From positions 25,668,501 to 25,732,500 of the forward strand of contig CM076141.1 of NCBI GenBank assembly GCA_038025085.1: a DNA stretch of 64,000 nt, read 5' to 3'. The notes under the pieces are model-generated. The model was not told the origin of the DNA, searched no databases, and saw only the letters and a program-made list of their open reading frames with translations. The position numbers and the translations under genes are program-made. Position 1 is the stretch's first letter, and each line of letters opens with the position of its first letter. This stretch comes from Tetragonia tetragonoides. Lineage: Eukaryota > Streptophyta > Magnoliopsida > Caryophyllales > Aizoaceae. Shown piece after piece: positions 1 through 12,562 of the stretch.

Positions 1-168
1 TTACGCGTTTTAACAGCTCTTACGACTAGGGTGATAGAAATTGAGTTCTTTTATGTTGTATATTAAGAGAAAGCATCCAAATACTTTGTTTGCATTCATT
101 TGAGTGTGAAACTACACCTAGGATGTTTACAAGTACAAACAAGCTTCAACTCAAGCTTTTGAATGTAT
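1..168 (+). repeat. Reference satellite monomer, 168-bp form
   Basis: First full repeat unit in the window, given as a reference phase. Position 1 is the TT before ACGCG and the next unit starts at 169. It contains ACGCGT, the 168-bp-type GATAGAAATTGAG block, CCTAGG, and paired AAGCTT sites separated by CAACTC, and ends GAATGTAT. HindIII, MluI or AvrII digestion should each give a monomer ladder, because these sites recur in most units. Confidence 0.93.
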
Positions 169-259
169 TTACGCGTTTTAACAGCTCATACGACTAGGGT
201 GATGGAAATTGAGTTCTTTTGTGTTGTATATTAAGAGAAAGCATCCAAATACTTTGTTT

Positions 260-3200
260 GCATTCATTTGAGTGTGAAACTACACCTAGGATGTTTACAG
301 TTACAAAGAAGCTTCAACTCAAGCTTTTGAATGCATTTACGCGTTTTAAAAGCTCATACGAGTAGGGTGAAAGAGATTTGAGTTCTTTTGTGTTGTATAT
401 TAAGAGAAAGCATCCAAATACTTTGTTTGGATTCATTTGAGTGTGAAACTACACCTAGGATGTTTACAAGTACAAACAAGCTTCAACTCAAGCTTTTGAA
501 TGTATTTAAGCGTTTTAACAGCTCTTACGACTAGGGTGAAAGAGATTTGACATCTTTTGTGTTGTATATTAAGAGAAAACATCCAAATACTTTTTTTGCA
601 TTCATTTGAGTGTGAAACTATACCTAGGAGGTTTACAGTTACAAACAAGCTTCAACTGATGATTTTGAATGCATTTACGCGTTTTAAAAGCTCATACGAG
701 TAGGGTGAAAGAGATTTGAGTTCTTCTGTGTTGTATATTAAGAGAAAGCATCCAAATACGTTGTTTGCATTCATTTGAGTGTGAAACTACACATAGGATA
801 TTTACAGTTACAAACAAGCTTCAACTCATGCTTTTGAATGCATTTACGCGTTTTAATAGCTCATACGAGTAGGATGAAAGAGATTTGAGTTCTTTTTTGT
901 TGTATATTAAGAGAAAGCATCCAAAAACTTTGTTTGCATTCATTTGAGTGTGAAACTACACCTACGATGTTTACAAGTACAAACAAGCTTCAACTCAAGC
1001 TTTTTATTGTATTTACGCATTTTAATAGCTCTTACGACTAGGGTGATAGAAATTGTGTTCTTTTGTGTTGTATATTAAGAGAAAGCATCCAAATACTTTG
1101 TTTGCATTCATTAGAGTGTGAAACTACACCTAGGATGTTTACAAGTACAAACAAGCTTCAACTCAAGCTTTTGAATGTATTTACGCGTTTTAACAGCTCA
1201 TACGACTAGGGTGATGGAAATTGAGTTCTTTTGTGTTGTATATTAAGAGAAAGCATCCAAATACTTTGTTTGCATTCATTTGAGTGTGAAAATACACCTA
1301 GGATGTTTAATAGTACAAACAAGCTTCAACTCAAGCTTTTGAATGTATTTAAGCGTTTTAACAGCTTTTACGACTAGGGTGATAGAAATTGAGTTCTTTT
1401 GTGTTATATATTAAGAGAAAGCATCCAAACACTTTGTTTGCATTCATTTGAGTGTGAAACTACACCTAGGATGTTTACAGTTACAAAGAAGCTTCAACTC
1501 AAGCTTTTGAATGCATTTACGCATTTTAAAAGCTCATACGAGTAGGGTGAATGAGATTTGAGTTCTTTTGTGTTGTATATTAAGAGAAAGCATCCAAATA
1601 CGTTGTTTCATTCATTTGAGTGTGAAACTACACCTAGGATGTTTACAGTTACAAACAAGCTTCAACTCATGCTTTTGAATGCATTTACGCGTTTTAAAAG
1701 CTCATACGAGTAGGATGAAAGAGATTTGAGTTCTTTTGTGTTGTATATTAAGAGAAAGCATCCAATTACTTTGTTTGCATTCATTTGAGTGTGAAACTAA
1801 CCTAGGATGTTTACAAGTACAAACAAGCTTCAACTCAAGCTTTTGAATGTATTTACGCGTTTAAACAGCTCTTACGACTAGGGTGATAGAAATTGAGTTC
1901 TTTTGTGTTGTATATTAAGAGAAAGCATCCAAATACTTTGTTTGCATTCATTTGAGTGTGAAACTACACCTAGGATGTTTACAAGTACAGACAAGCTTCA
2001 ACTCAAGCTTTTGAATGTATTTTCGCGTTTTAAAAGCTCATACGAGGAGGGTGAAAGAGATTTGACTTCTTTTGTGTTGTATATTAAGAGAAAGCATCCA
2101 AATACGTTGTTTGCATTCATTTGAGTGTGAAACTACACCTAGGATGTTTACAGTTACAAACAAGCTTCAACTCATGCTTTTGAATGCATTTAAGCGTTTT
2201 AAAAGCTCATACGAGTAGGATGAAAGAGATTTGAGTTCTTTTGTGTTGTATATAAAGAGAAAGCATCCAAATACTTTGTTTGCATTCATTTGAGTGTGAA
2301 ACTACACCTACGATGTTTACAAGTACAAACAAGCTTCAACTTAACCTTTTGAATGTTTTTACGCGTTTTAACAGCTCTTACGACTAGGGTGATAGAAATT
2401 GAGTTCTTTTGTGTTGTATATTAAGAGAAAGCATCCAAATACTTTGTTTGCATTCATTTGAGTGTGAAACTACACCTAGGATGTTTACAAGTACAAACAA
2501 GCTTCAACTCAAGCTTTTGAATGTATTTACGCGTTTTAACAGCTCTTACGACTAGGGTGATAGAAATTGAGTTCTTTTGTGTTGTATATTAAGAGAAAGC
2601 ATCCAAATACTTTGCTTGCATTCATTTGAGTGTGAAACTACACCTAGGATGTTTACAGTTACAAACAAGCTTCAACTCATGCTTTTGAATGCATTTACGC
2701 GTTTTAACAGCTCTTACGACTAGGGTGTTGGAAATTGAGATCTTTTGTGTTGTATATTAAGAGAAAGCATCCAAATACTTTGTTTGCATTCATTTGAGTG
2801 TGAAACTACACCTAGGATGTTTAAAAGTACAAACAAGCTTCAACTCAAGCTTTTGAATGTATTTAAGCGTTTTAACAGCTCTTACGACTAGGGTGATAGA
2901 AATTGAGTTCTTTTGTGTTGAATATTAAGAGAAAGCATCCAAACACTTTGTTTGTATTCATTTGAGTGTGAAACTACACCTAGGATGTTTACAGTTACAA
3001 AGAAGCTTCAACTTATGCTTTTGAATGCATTTACGCGTTTTAAAAGCTCATACGAGTAGGGTGAAAGAGATTTGAGTTCTTTTGTGTTGTATATTAAGAG
3101 AAAGCATCCAAATACTTTCTTTGGATTCATTTGAGTGTGAAACTACACCTAGGATGTTCACAAGTACAAACAAGCTTCAACTCAAGCTTTTGAATGTATT

Positions 3201-6200
3201 TAAGCGTTTTAACAGCTCTTACGACTAGGGTGAAAGAGATTTGACATCTTTTGTGTTGTATATTAAGGGAAAACATCCAAATACTTTGTTTGCATTCATT
3301 TGAGTGTGAAACTACACCTAGGAGGTTTACAGTTACAAACAAGCTTCAACTGATGATTTTGAATGCATTTACGCGTTTTAAAAGCTCATACGAGTAGGGT
3401 GAAAGAGATTTGAGTTCTTTTGTGTTGTATATTAAGAGAAAGCATCCAAATACGTTGTTTGCATTCATTTGAGTGTGAAACTACACCTAGGATGTTTACA
3501 GTTACAAACAAGCTTCAACTCAAGCTTTTGAATGCATTTACGCGTTTTAAAAGCTCATACGAGGAGGGTGAAAGAGATTTGAGTTCTTTTGTGTTGTATA
3601 TTAAGAGAAAGCATCCAAATACTTTGTTTGCATTCATTTGACTGTGAAACTACACCTAGGATGTTTACAAGTACAAACAAGCTTCAACTCAAGCTTTTGA
3701 ATGTATTTACGCGTTTTAACAGCTCTTACGACTAGGGTGATAGAAATTGAGTTCTTTTGTGTTGTATATTAAGAGAAAGCATCCAAATACTTTGTTTGCA
3801 TTCATTTGAGTGTGAAACTACACCTAGAATGTTTACAGTTACAAACAAGCTTCAACTCATGCTTTTGAATGCATTTACGCGTTTTAACAGCTCTTACGAC
3901 TAGGGTGTTGGAAATTGAGTTCTTTTGTGTTGTATATTAAGAGAAAGCACCCAAATACTTTGTTTGCATTCATTTGAGTGTGAAACTACACCTAGGATGT
4001 TTAAAAGTACAAACAAGCTTCAACTCAAGCTTTTGAATGTATTTAAGCGTTTTAACAGCTCTTACAACTAGGGTGATAGAAATTGAGTTCTTTTGTATTG
4101 TATATTAAGAGAAAGCATCCAAACACTTTGTTTGCATTCATTTGAGTGTGAAACTACACCTAGGATGTTTACAGTTACAAAGAAACTTCAACTCAAGCTT
4201 TTGAATGCATTTAGGCGTTTTAAAAGCTCATACGAGTAGGGTGAAAGAGATTTGAGTTCTTTTGTGTTGTATATTAAGAGAAAGCATCCAAATACTTTGT
4301 TTGGATTCATTTGAGTGTGAAACTACACCTAGGATGTTTACAAGTACAAACAAGCTTCAACTCAAGCTTTTGAATGTATTTAAGCGTTTTAACAGCTCTT
4401 ACGACTAGGGTGAAAGAGATTTGACATCTTTTGTGTTGTATATTAAGAGAAAGCATCCAAATACTTTGTTTGCATTCATTTGAGTGTGAAACTACACCTA
4501 GGATGTTTACAGTTACAAAGAAGCTTCAACTCAAGCTTTTGAATGCATTTACGCGTTTTAAAAGCTCATACGAGTAGGGTGAAAGAGATTTGAGTTCTTT
4601 TGTGTTGTATATTAAGAGAAAGCATCCAAATACTTTGTTTGGATTCATTTGAGTGTGAAACTACACCTAGGATGCTTACAAGTACAAACAAGCTTCAACT
4701 CAAGCTTTTGAATGTATTTAAGCGTTTTAACAGCTCTTACGACTAGGGTGAAAGAGATTTGACATCTTTTGTGTTGTATATTAAGAGAAAACATCTAAAT
4801 ACTTTGTTTGCATTCATTTGAGTGTGAAACTACACCTAGGAGGTTTACAGTTACAAACAAGCTTCAACTGATGATTTTGAATGCATTTACGCGTTTTAAA
4901 AGCTCATACGAGTAGGGTGAAAGAGATTTGAGTTCTTTTGTGTTGTATATTAAGAGAAAGCATCCAAATACGTTGTTGCATTCATTTGAGTGTGAAACTA
5001 CACATAGGATGTTTACAGTTACAAACAAGCGTCAACTCATGCTTTTGAATGCATTTACGCGTTTTAAAAGCTCATACGAGTAGGATGAAAGAGATTTGAG
5101 TTCTTTTGTGTTGTATATTAAGAGAAAGCATCCAAATACTTTGTTTGCATTCATTTGAGTGTGAAACTACACCTACGATGTTTACAAGTACAAACAAGCT
5201 TCAACTCAAGCTTTTTAATGTATTTACGCATTTTAACAGCCCTTACAACTAGGGTGATAGAAATTGAGTTCTTTTGTGTTGTATATTAAGAGAAAGCATC
5301 CAATTACTTTGTTTGCATTCATTTGAGTGTGAAACTACACCTAGGATGTTTACAAGTACAAACAAGCTTCAACTCAAGCTTTTGAATGTATTTACGCGTT
5401 TTAACAGCTCATACGACTAGGGTGATGGAAATTGAGTTCTTTTGTGTTGTATATTAAGAGAAAGCATCCAAATACTTTGTTTGCATTCATTTGAGTGTGA
5501 AACTACACCTAGGATGTTTAAAAGTACAAACAAGCTTCAACTCAAGCTTTTGAATGTATTTAAGCGTTTTAACAGCTCTTACGACTAGGGTGATAGAAAT
5601 TGAGTTCTTTTGTGTTGTATATTAAGAGAAAGCATCCAAACACTTTGTTTGCATTCATTTGAGTGTGAAACTACACCTAGGATGTTTACAGTTACAAAGA
5701 AGCTTCAACTCAAGCTTTTGAATGCATTTACGCATTTTAAAAGCTCATACGAGTAGGGTGAATGAGATTTGAGTTCTTTTGTGTTGTATATTAAGAGAAA
5801 GCATCCAAATACGTTGTTTCATTCATTTGAGTGTGAAACTACACCTAGGATGTTTACAGTTACAAACAAGCTTCAACTCATGCTTTTGAATGCATTTACG
5901 CGTTTTAAAAGCTCATACGAGTAGGATAAAAGAGATTTGAGTTCTTTTGTGTTGTATATTAAGAGAAAGCATCCAATTACTTTGTTTGCATTCATTTGAG
6001 TGTGAAACTAACCTAGGATGTTTACAAGTACAAACAAGCTTCAACTCAAGCTTTTGAATGTATTTACGCGTTTAAACAGCTCTTACGACTAGGGTGATAG
6101 AAATTGAGTTCTTTTGTGTTGTATATTAAGAGAAAGCATCCAAATACTTTGTTTGCATTCATTTGAGTGTGAAACTACACCTAGGATGTTTACAAGTACA

Positions 6201-9200
6201 GACAAGCTTCAACTCAAGCTTTTGAATGTATTTTCGCGTTTTAAAAGCTCATACGAGGAGGGTGAAAGAGATTTGACTTCTTTTGTGTTGTATATTAAGA
6301 GAAAGCATCCAAATACGTTGTTTGCATTCATTTGAGTGTGAAACTACACCTAGGATGTTTACAGTTACAAACAAGCTTCAACTCATGCTTTTGAATGCAT
6401 TTAAGCGTTTTAAAAGCTCATATGAGTAGGATGAAAGAGATTTGAGTTCTTTTGTGTTGTATATAAAGAGAAAGCATCCAAATACTTTGTTTGCATTCAT
6501 TTGAGTGTGAAACTACACCTACGATGTTTACAAGTACAAACAAGCTTCAACTTAACCTTTTGAATGTTTTTACGCGTTTTAACAGCTCTTACGACTAGGG
6601 TGATAGAAATTGAGTTCTTTTGTGTTGTATATTAAGAGAAAGCATCCAAATACTTTGTTTGCATTCATTTGAGTGTGAAACTACACCTAGGATGTTTACA
6701 AGTACAAACAAGCTTCAACTCAAGCTTTTGAATGTATTTACGCGTTTTAACAGCTCTTACGACTAGGGTGATAGAAATTGAGTTCTTTTGTGTTGTATAT
6801 TAAGAGAAAGCATCCAAATACTTTGCTTGCATTCATTTGAGTGTGAAACTACACCTAGGATGTTTACAGTTACAAACAAGCTTCAACTCATGCTTTTGAA
6901 TGCATTTACGCGTTTTAACAGCTCTTACGACTAGGGTGTTGGAAATTGAGATCTTTTGTGTTGTATATTAAGAGAAAGCATCCAAATACTTTGTTTGCAT
7001 TCATTTGAGTGTGAAACTACACCTAGGATGTTTAAAAGTACAAACAAGCTTCAACTCAAGCTTTTGAATGTATTTAAGCGTTTTAACAGCTCTTACGACT
7101 AGGGTGATAGAAATTGAGTTCTTTTGTGTTGAATATTAAGAGAAAGCATCCAAACACTTTGTTTGTATTCATTTGAGTGTGAAACTACACCTAGGATGTT
7201 TACAGTTACAAAGAAGCTTCAACTTATGCTTTTGAATGCATTTACGCGTTTTAAAAGCTCATACGAGTAGGGTGAAAGAGATTTGAGTTCTTTTGTGTTG
7301 TATATTAAGAGAAAGCATCCAAATACTTTCTTTGGATTCATTTGAGTGTGAAACTACACCTAGGATGTTCACAAGTACAAACAAGCTTCAACTCAAGCTT
7401 TTGAATGTATTTAAGCGTTTTAACAGCTCTTACGACTAGGGTGAAAGAGATTTGACATCTTTTGTGTTGTATATTAAGGGAAAACATCCAAATACTTTGT
7501 TTGCATTCATTTGAGTGTGAAACTACACCTAGGAGGTTTACAGTTACAAACAAGCTACAACTGATGATTTTGAATGCATTTACGCGTTTTAAAAGCTCAT
7601 ACGAGTAGGGTGAAAGAGATTTGAGTTCTTTTGTGTTGTATATTAAGAGAAAGCATCCAAATACGTTGTTTGCATTCATTTGAGTGTGAAACTACACCTA
7701 GGATGTTTACAGTTACAAACAAGCTTCAACTCAAGCTTTTGAATGCATTTACGCGTTTTAAAAGCTCATACGAGGAGGGTGAAAGAGATTTGAGTTCTTT
7801 TGTGTTGTATATTAAGAGAAAGCATCCAAATACTTTGTTTGCATTCATTTGACTGTGAAACTACACCTAGGATGTTTACAAGTACAAACAAGCTTCAACT
7901 CAAGCTTTTGAATGTATTTACGCGTTTTAACAGCTCTTACGACTAGGGTGATAGAAATTGAGTTCTTTTGTGTTGTATATTAAGAGAAAGCATCCAAATA
8001 CTTTGTTTGCATTCATTTGAGTGTGAAACTACACCTAGAATGTTTACAGTTACAAACAAGCTTCAACTCATGCTTTTGAATGCATTTACGCGTTTTAACA
8101 GCTCTTACGACTAGGGTGTTGGAAATTGAGTTCTTTTGTGTTGTATATTAAGAGAAAGCACCCAAATACTTTGTTTGCATTCATTTGAGTGTGAAACTAC
8201 ACGTAGGATGTTTAAAAGTACAAACAAGCTTCAACTCAAGCTTTTGAATGTATTTAAGCGTTTTAACAGCTCTTACAACTAGGGTGATAGAAATTGAGTT
8301 CTTTTGTGTTGTATATTAAGAGAAAGCATCCAAACACTTTGTTTGCATTCATTTGAGTGTGAAACTACACCTAGGATGTTTACAGTTACAAAGAAGCTTC
8401 AACTCAAGCTTTTGAATGCATTTACGCGTTTTAAAAGCTCATACGAGTAGGGTGAAAGAGATTTGAGTTCTTTTGTGTTGTATATTAAGAGAAAGCATCC
8501 AAATACTTTGTTTGGATTCATTTGAGTGTGAAACTACACCTAGGATGTTTACAAGTACAAACAAGCTTCAACTCAAGCTTTTGAATGTATTTAAGCGTTT
8601 TAACAGCTCTTACGACTAGGGTGAAAGAGATTTGACATCTTTTGTGTTGTATATTAAGAGAAAGCATCCAAATACTTTGTTTGCATTCATTTGAGTGTGA
8701 AACTACACCTAGGATGTTTACAGTTACAAAGAAGCTTCAACTCAAGCTTTTGAATGCATTTACGCGTTTTAAAAGCTCATACGAGTAGGGTGAAAGAGAT
8801 TTGAGTTCTTTTGTGTTGTATATTAAGAGAAAGCATCCAAATACTTTGTTTGGATTCATTTGAGTGTGAAACTACACCTAGGATGCTTACAAGTACAAAC
8901 AAGCTTCAACTCAAGCTTTTGAATGTATTTAAGCGTTTTAACAGCTCTTACGACTAGGGTGAAAGAGATTTGACATCTTTTGTGTTGTATATTAAGAGAA
9001 AACATCCAAATACTTTGTTTGCATTCATTTGAGTGTGAAACTACACCTAGGAGGTTTACAGTTACAAACAAGCTTCAACTGATGATTTTGAATGCATTTA
9101 CGCGTTTTAAAAGCTCATACGAGTAGGGTGAAAGAGATTTGAGTTCTTTTGTGTTGTATATTAAGAGAAAGCATCCAAATACGTTGTTTGCATTCATTTG

Positions 9201-9950
9201 AGTGTGAAACTACACATAGGATGTTTACAGTTACAAACAAGCTTCAACTCATGCTTTTGAATGCATTTACGCGTTTTAAAAGCTCATACGAGTAGGATGA
9301 AAGAGATTTGAGTTCTTTTGTGTTGTATATTAAGAGAAAGCATCCAAATACTTTGTTTGCATTCATTTGAGTGTGAAACTACACCTACGATGTTTACAAG
9401 TACAAACAAGCTTCAACTCAAGCTTTTTAATGTATTTACGCATTTTAACAGCCCTTACAACTAGGGTGATAGAAATTGAGTTCTTTTGTGTTGTATATTA
9501 AGAGAAAGCATCCAATTACTTTGTTTGCATTCATTTGAGTGTGAAACTACACCTAGGATGTTTACAAGTACAAACAAGCTTCAACTCAAGCTTTTGAATG
9601 TATTTACGCGTTTTAACAGCTCATACGACTAGGGTGATGGAAATTGAGTTCTTTTGTGTTGTATATTAAGAGAAAGCATCCAAATACTTTGTTTGCATTC
9701 ATTTGAGTGTGAAACTACACCTAGGATGTTTAAAAGTACAAACAAGCTTCAACTCAAGCTTTTGAATGTATTTAAGCGTTTTAACAGCTCTTACGACTAG
9801 GGTGATAGAAATTGAGTTCTTTTGTGTTGTATATTAAGAGAAAGCATCCAAACACTTTGTTTGCATTCATTTGAGTCTGAAACTACACCTAGGATGTTTA
9901 CAGTTACAAAGAAGCTTCAACTCAAGCTTTTGAATGCATTTACGCGTTTT
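260..9950 (+). repeat. 25-monomer higher-order repeat, 4,211-bp period, about 2.3 copies
   Basis: Diagnostic variants recur at an offset of 4,211-4,212 bp. Examples: AACTAACCTAGG at 1797 and 6008; ACAGACAAGC at 1987 and 6198; AGCACCCAAATAC at 3949 and 8160; GGATGCTTAC at about 4671 and 8882. A missing T in TTGTTGCATT near 4975 explains the change of offset from 4,212 to 4,211. The third copy starts near 8423 and is lost near 9.85-9.95 kb, where the pattern switches to another monomer order. Edges are estimates from variant matching by eye and could be off by one monomer. Confidence 0.85.
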
Positions 9951-11585
9951 AAAAGCTCATACGAGGAGGGTGAAAGAGATTTGAGTTCTTTTGTGTTGTA
10001 TATTAAGAGAAAGCATCCAAATACGTTGTTTGCATTCATTTGAGTGTGAAACTACACCTAGGATGTTTACAGTTACAAACAAGCTTCAACTGATGCTTTT
10101 GAATGCATTTACGCGTTTTAAAAGCACCTACGAGTAGGATGAAAGAGATTTGAGTTCTTTTGTGTTGTATATAAAGAGAAAGCATCCAAATACTTTGTTT
10201 GCATTCATTTGAGTGTGAAACTACACCTAGGATGTTTACAAGTACAAACAAGCTTCAACTCAAGCTTTTGAATGTATTTACGCGTTTAAACAGCTCTTAC
10301 GACTAGGGTGATAGAAATTGAGTTCTTTTGTGTTGTATATTAAGAGAAAGCATCCAAATACTTTGTTTGCATTCATTTGAGTGTGAAACTACACCTAGGA
10401 TGTTTACAAGTACAGACAAGCTTCAACTCAAGCTTTTGAATGTATTTTCGCGTTTTAAAAGCTCATACGAGGAGGGTGAAAGAGATTTGACTTCTTTTGT
10501 GTTGTATATTAAGAGAAAGCATCCAAATACGTTGTTTGCATTCATTTGAGTGTGAAACTACACCTAGGATGTTTACAGTTACAAACAAGCTTCAACTCAT
10601 GCTTTTGAATGCATTTACGCGTTTTAACAGCTCTTACGACTAGAGTGTTGGAAATTGAGTTCTTTTGTGTTGTATATTAAGAGAAAGCATCCAAATACTT
10701 TGTTTGCATTCATTTGAGTGTGAAACTACACCTAGGATGTTTAAAAGTACAAACAAGCTTCAACTCAAGCTTTTGAATGTATTTAAGCGTTTTAACAGCT
10801 CTTACGACTAGGGTGATAGAAATTGAGTTCTTTTGTGTTGAATATTAAGAGAAAGCATCCAAACACTTTGTTTGCATTCATTTGAGTGTGAAACTACACC
10901 TAGGATGTTTACAGTTACAAAGAAGCTTCAACTCATGCTTTTGAATGCATTTACGCGTTTTAAAAGCTCATACGAGTAGGGTGAAAGAGATTTGAGTTCT
11001 TTTGTGTTGTATATTAAGAGAAAGCATCCAAATACTTTGATTGGATTCATTTGAGTGTGAAACTACACCTAGGATGTTTACAAGTACAAACAAGCTTCAA
11101 CTCAAGCTTTTGAATGTATTTAAGCGTTTTAACAGCTCTTACGACTAGGGTGAAAGAGATTTGACATCTTTTGTGTTGTATATTAAGGGAAAACATCCAA
11201 ATACTTTGTTTGCATTCATGTGAGTGTGAAACTACACCTAGGAGGTTTACAGTTACAAACAAGCTTCAACTGATGATTTTGAATGCATTTACGCGTTTTG
11301 AAAGCTCATACGAGTAGGGTGAAAGAGATTTGAGTTCTTTTGTGTTGTATATTAAGAGAAAGCATCCAAATACGTTGTTTGCATTCATTTGAGTGTGAAA
11401 CTACACCTAGGATGTTTACAGTTACAAACAAGCTTCAACTCAAGCTTTTGAATGCATTTACGCGTTTTAAAAGCTCATACGAGGAGGGTGAAAGAGATTT
11501 GAGTTCTTTTGTGTTGTATATTAAGAGAAAGCATCCAAATACTTTGTTTGCATTCATTTGAGTGTGAAACTACACCTAGGATGTT
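6830..11585 (+). repeat. Duplicated block, source or partner copy (offset 5,733 bp, 34 monomers)
   Basis: This block of about 4.75 kb matches 12,563-17,317. Shared rare variants include TTGAGATCTTTT (6947 and 12680), the TTTCTTTGGATTC variant near 7327 and 13060, AGCACCCAAATAC (8160 and 13893), and TTTGATTGGATTC (11037 and 16769). The two copies are separated by about 980 bp of differently ordered monomers. The block straddles the second and third copies of the 25-mer repeat, so it is a later event laid over that structure. Confidence 0.82.
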
Positions 11586-12562
11586 TACAGTTACAAACAA
11601 GCTTCAACTCAAGCTTTTGAATGTATTTACGCGTTTTAAAAGCTCATAGGAGTAGGGTGAAAGAGATTTGAGTTCTTTTGTGTTGTATATTAAGAGAAAG
11701 CATCCAAATACGTTGTTTGCATTCATTTGCGTGTGAAACTACACCTAGGATGTTTACAGTTACAAACAAGCTTCAACTCATGCTTTTGAATGCATTTACG
11801 CGTTTTTAAAGCTCATACGAGTAGGGTGAAAGAGATTTGAGTTCTTTTGTGTTGTATATTAAGAGAAAGCATCCAAATACTTTGTTTGCATTCATTTGAG
11901 TGTGAAACTACACCTACGATGTTTACAAGTACAAACAAGCTTCAACTCAAGCTTTTGAATGTATTTAAGCGTTTTAACAGCTCTTACGACTAGGGTGAAA
12001 GAGATTTGACATCTTTTGTGTTGTATATTAAGAGAAAACATCCAAATACTTTGTTTGCATTCATTTGAGTGTGAAACTACACCTACGATGTTTACAAGTA
12101 CAAACAAGCTTCAACTCAAGCTTTTTAATGTATTTACGCATTTTAACAGCCCTTACAACTAGGGTGATAGAAATTGAGTTCTTTTGTGTTGTATATTAAG
12201 AGAAAGCATCCAATTACTTTGTTTGCATTCATTTGAGTGTGAAACTACACCTAGGATGTTTACAAGTACAAACAAGCTTCAACTCAAGCTTTTGAATGTA
12301 TTTACGCGTTTTAACAGCTCATACGACTAGGGTGATGGAAATTGAGTTCTTTTGTGTTGTATATTAAGAGAAAGCATCCAAATACTTTGTTTGCATTCAT
12401 TTGAGTGTGAAACTACACCTAGGATGTTTAAAAGTACAAACAAGCTTCAACTCAAGCTTTTGAATGTATTTAAGCGTTTTAACAGCTCTTACGACTAGGG
12501 TGAAAGAGATTTGACATCTTTTGTGTTGTATATTAAGGGAAAACATCCAAATACTTTGTTTG

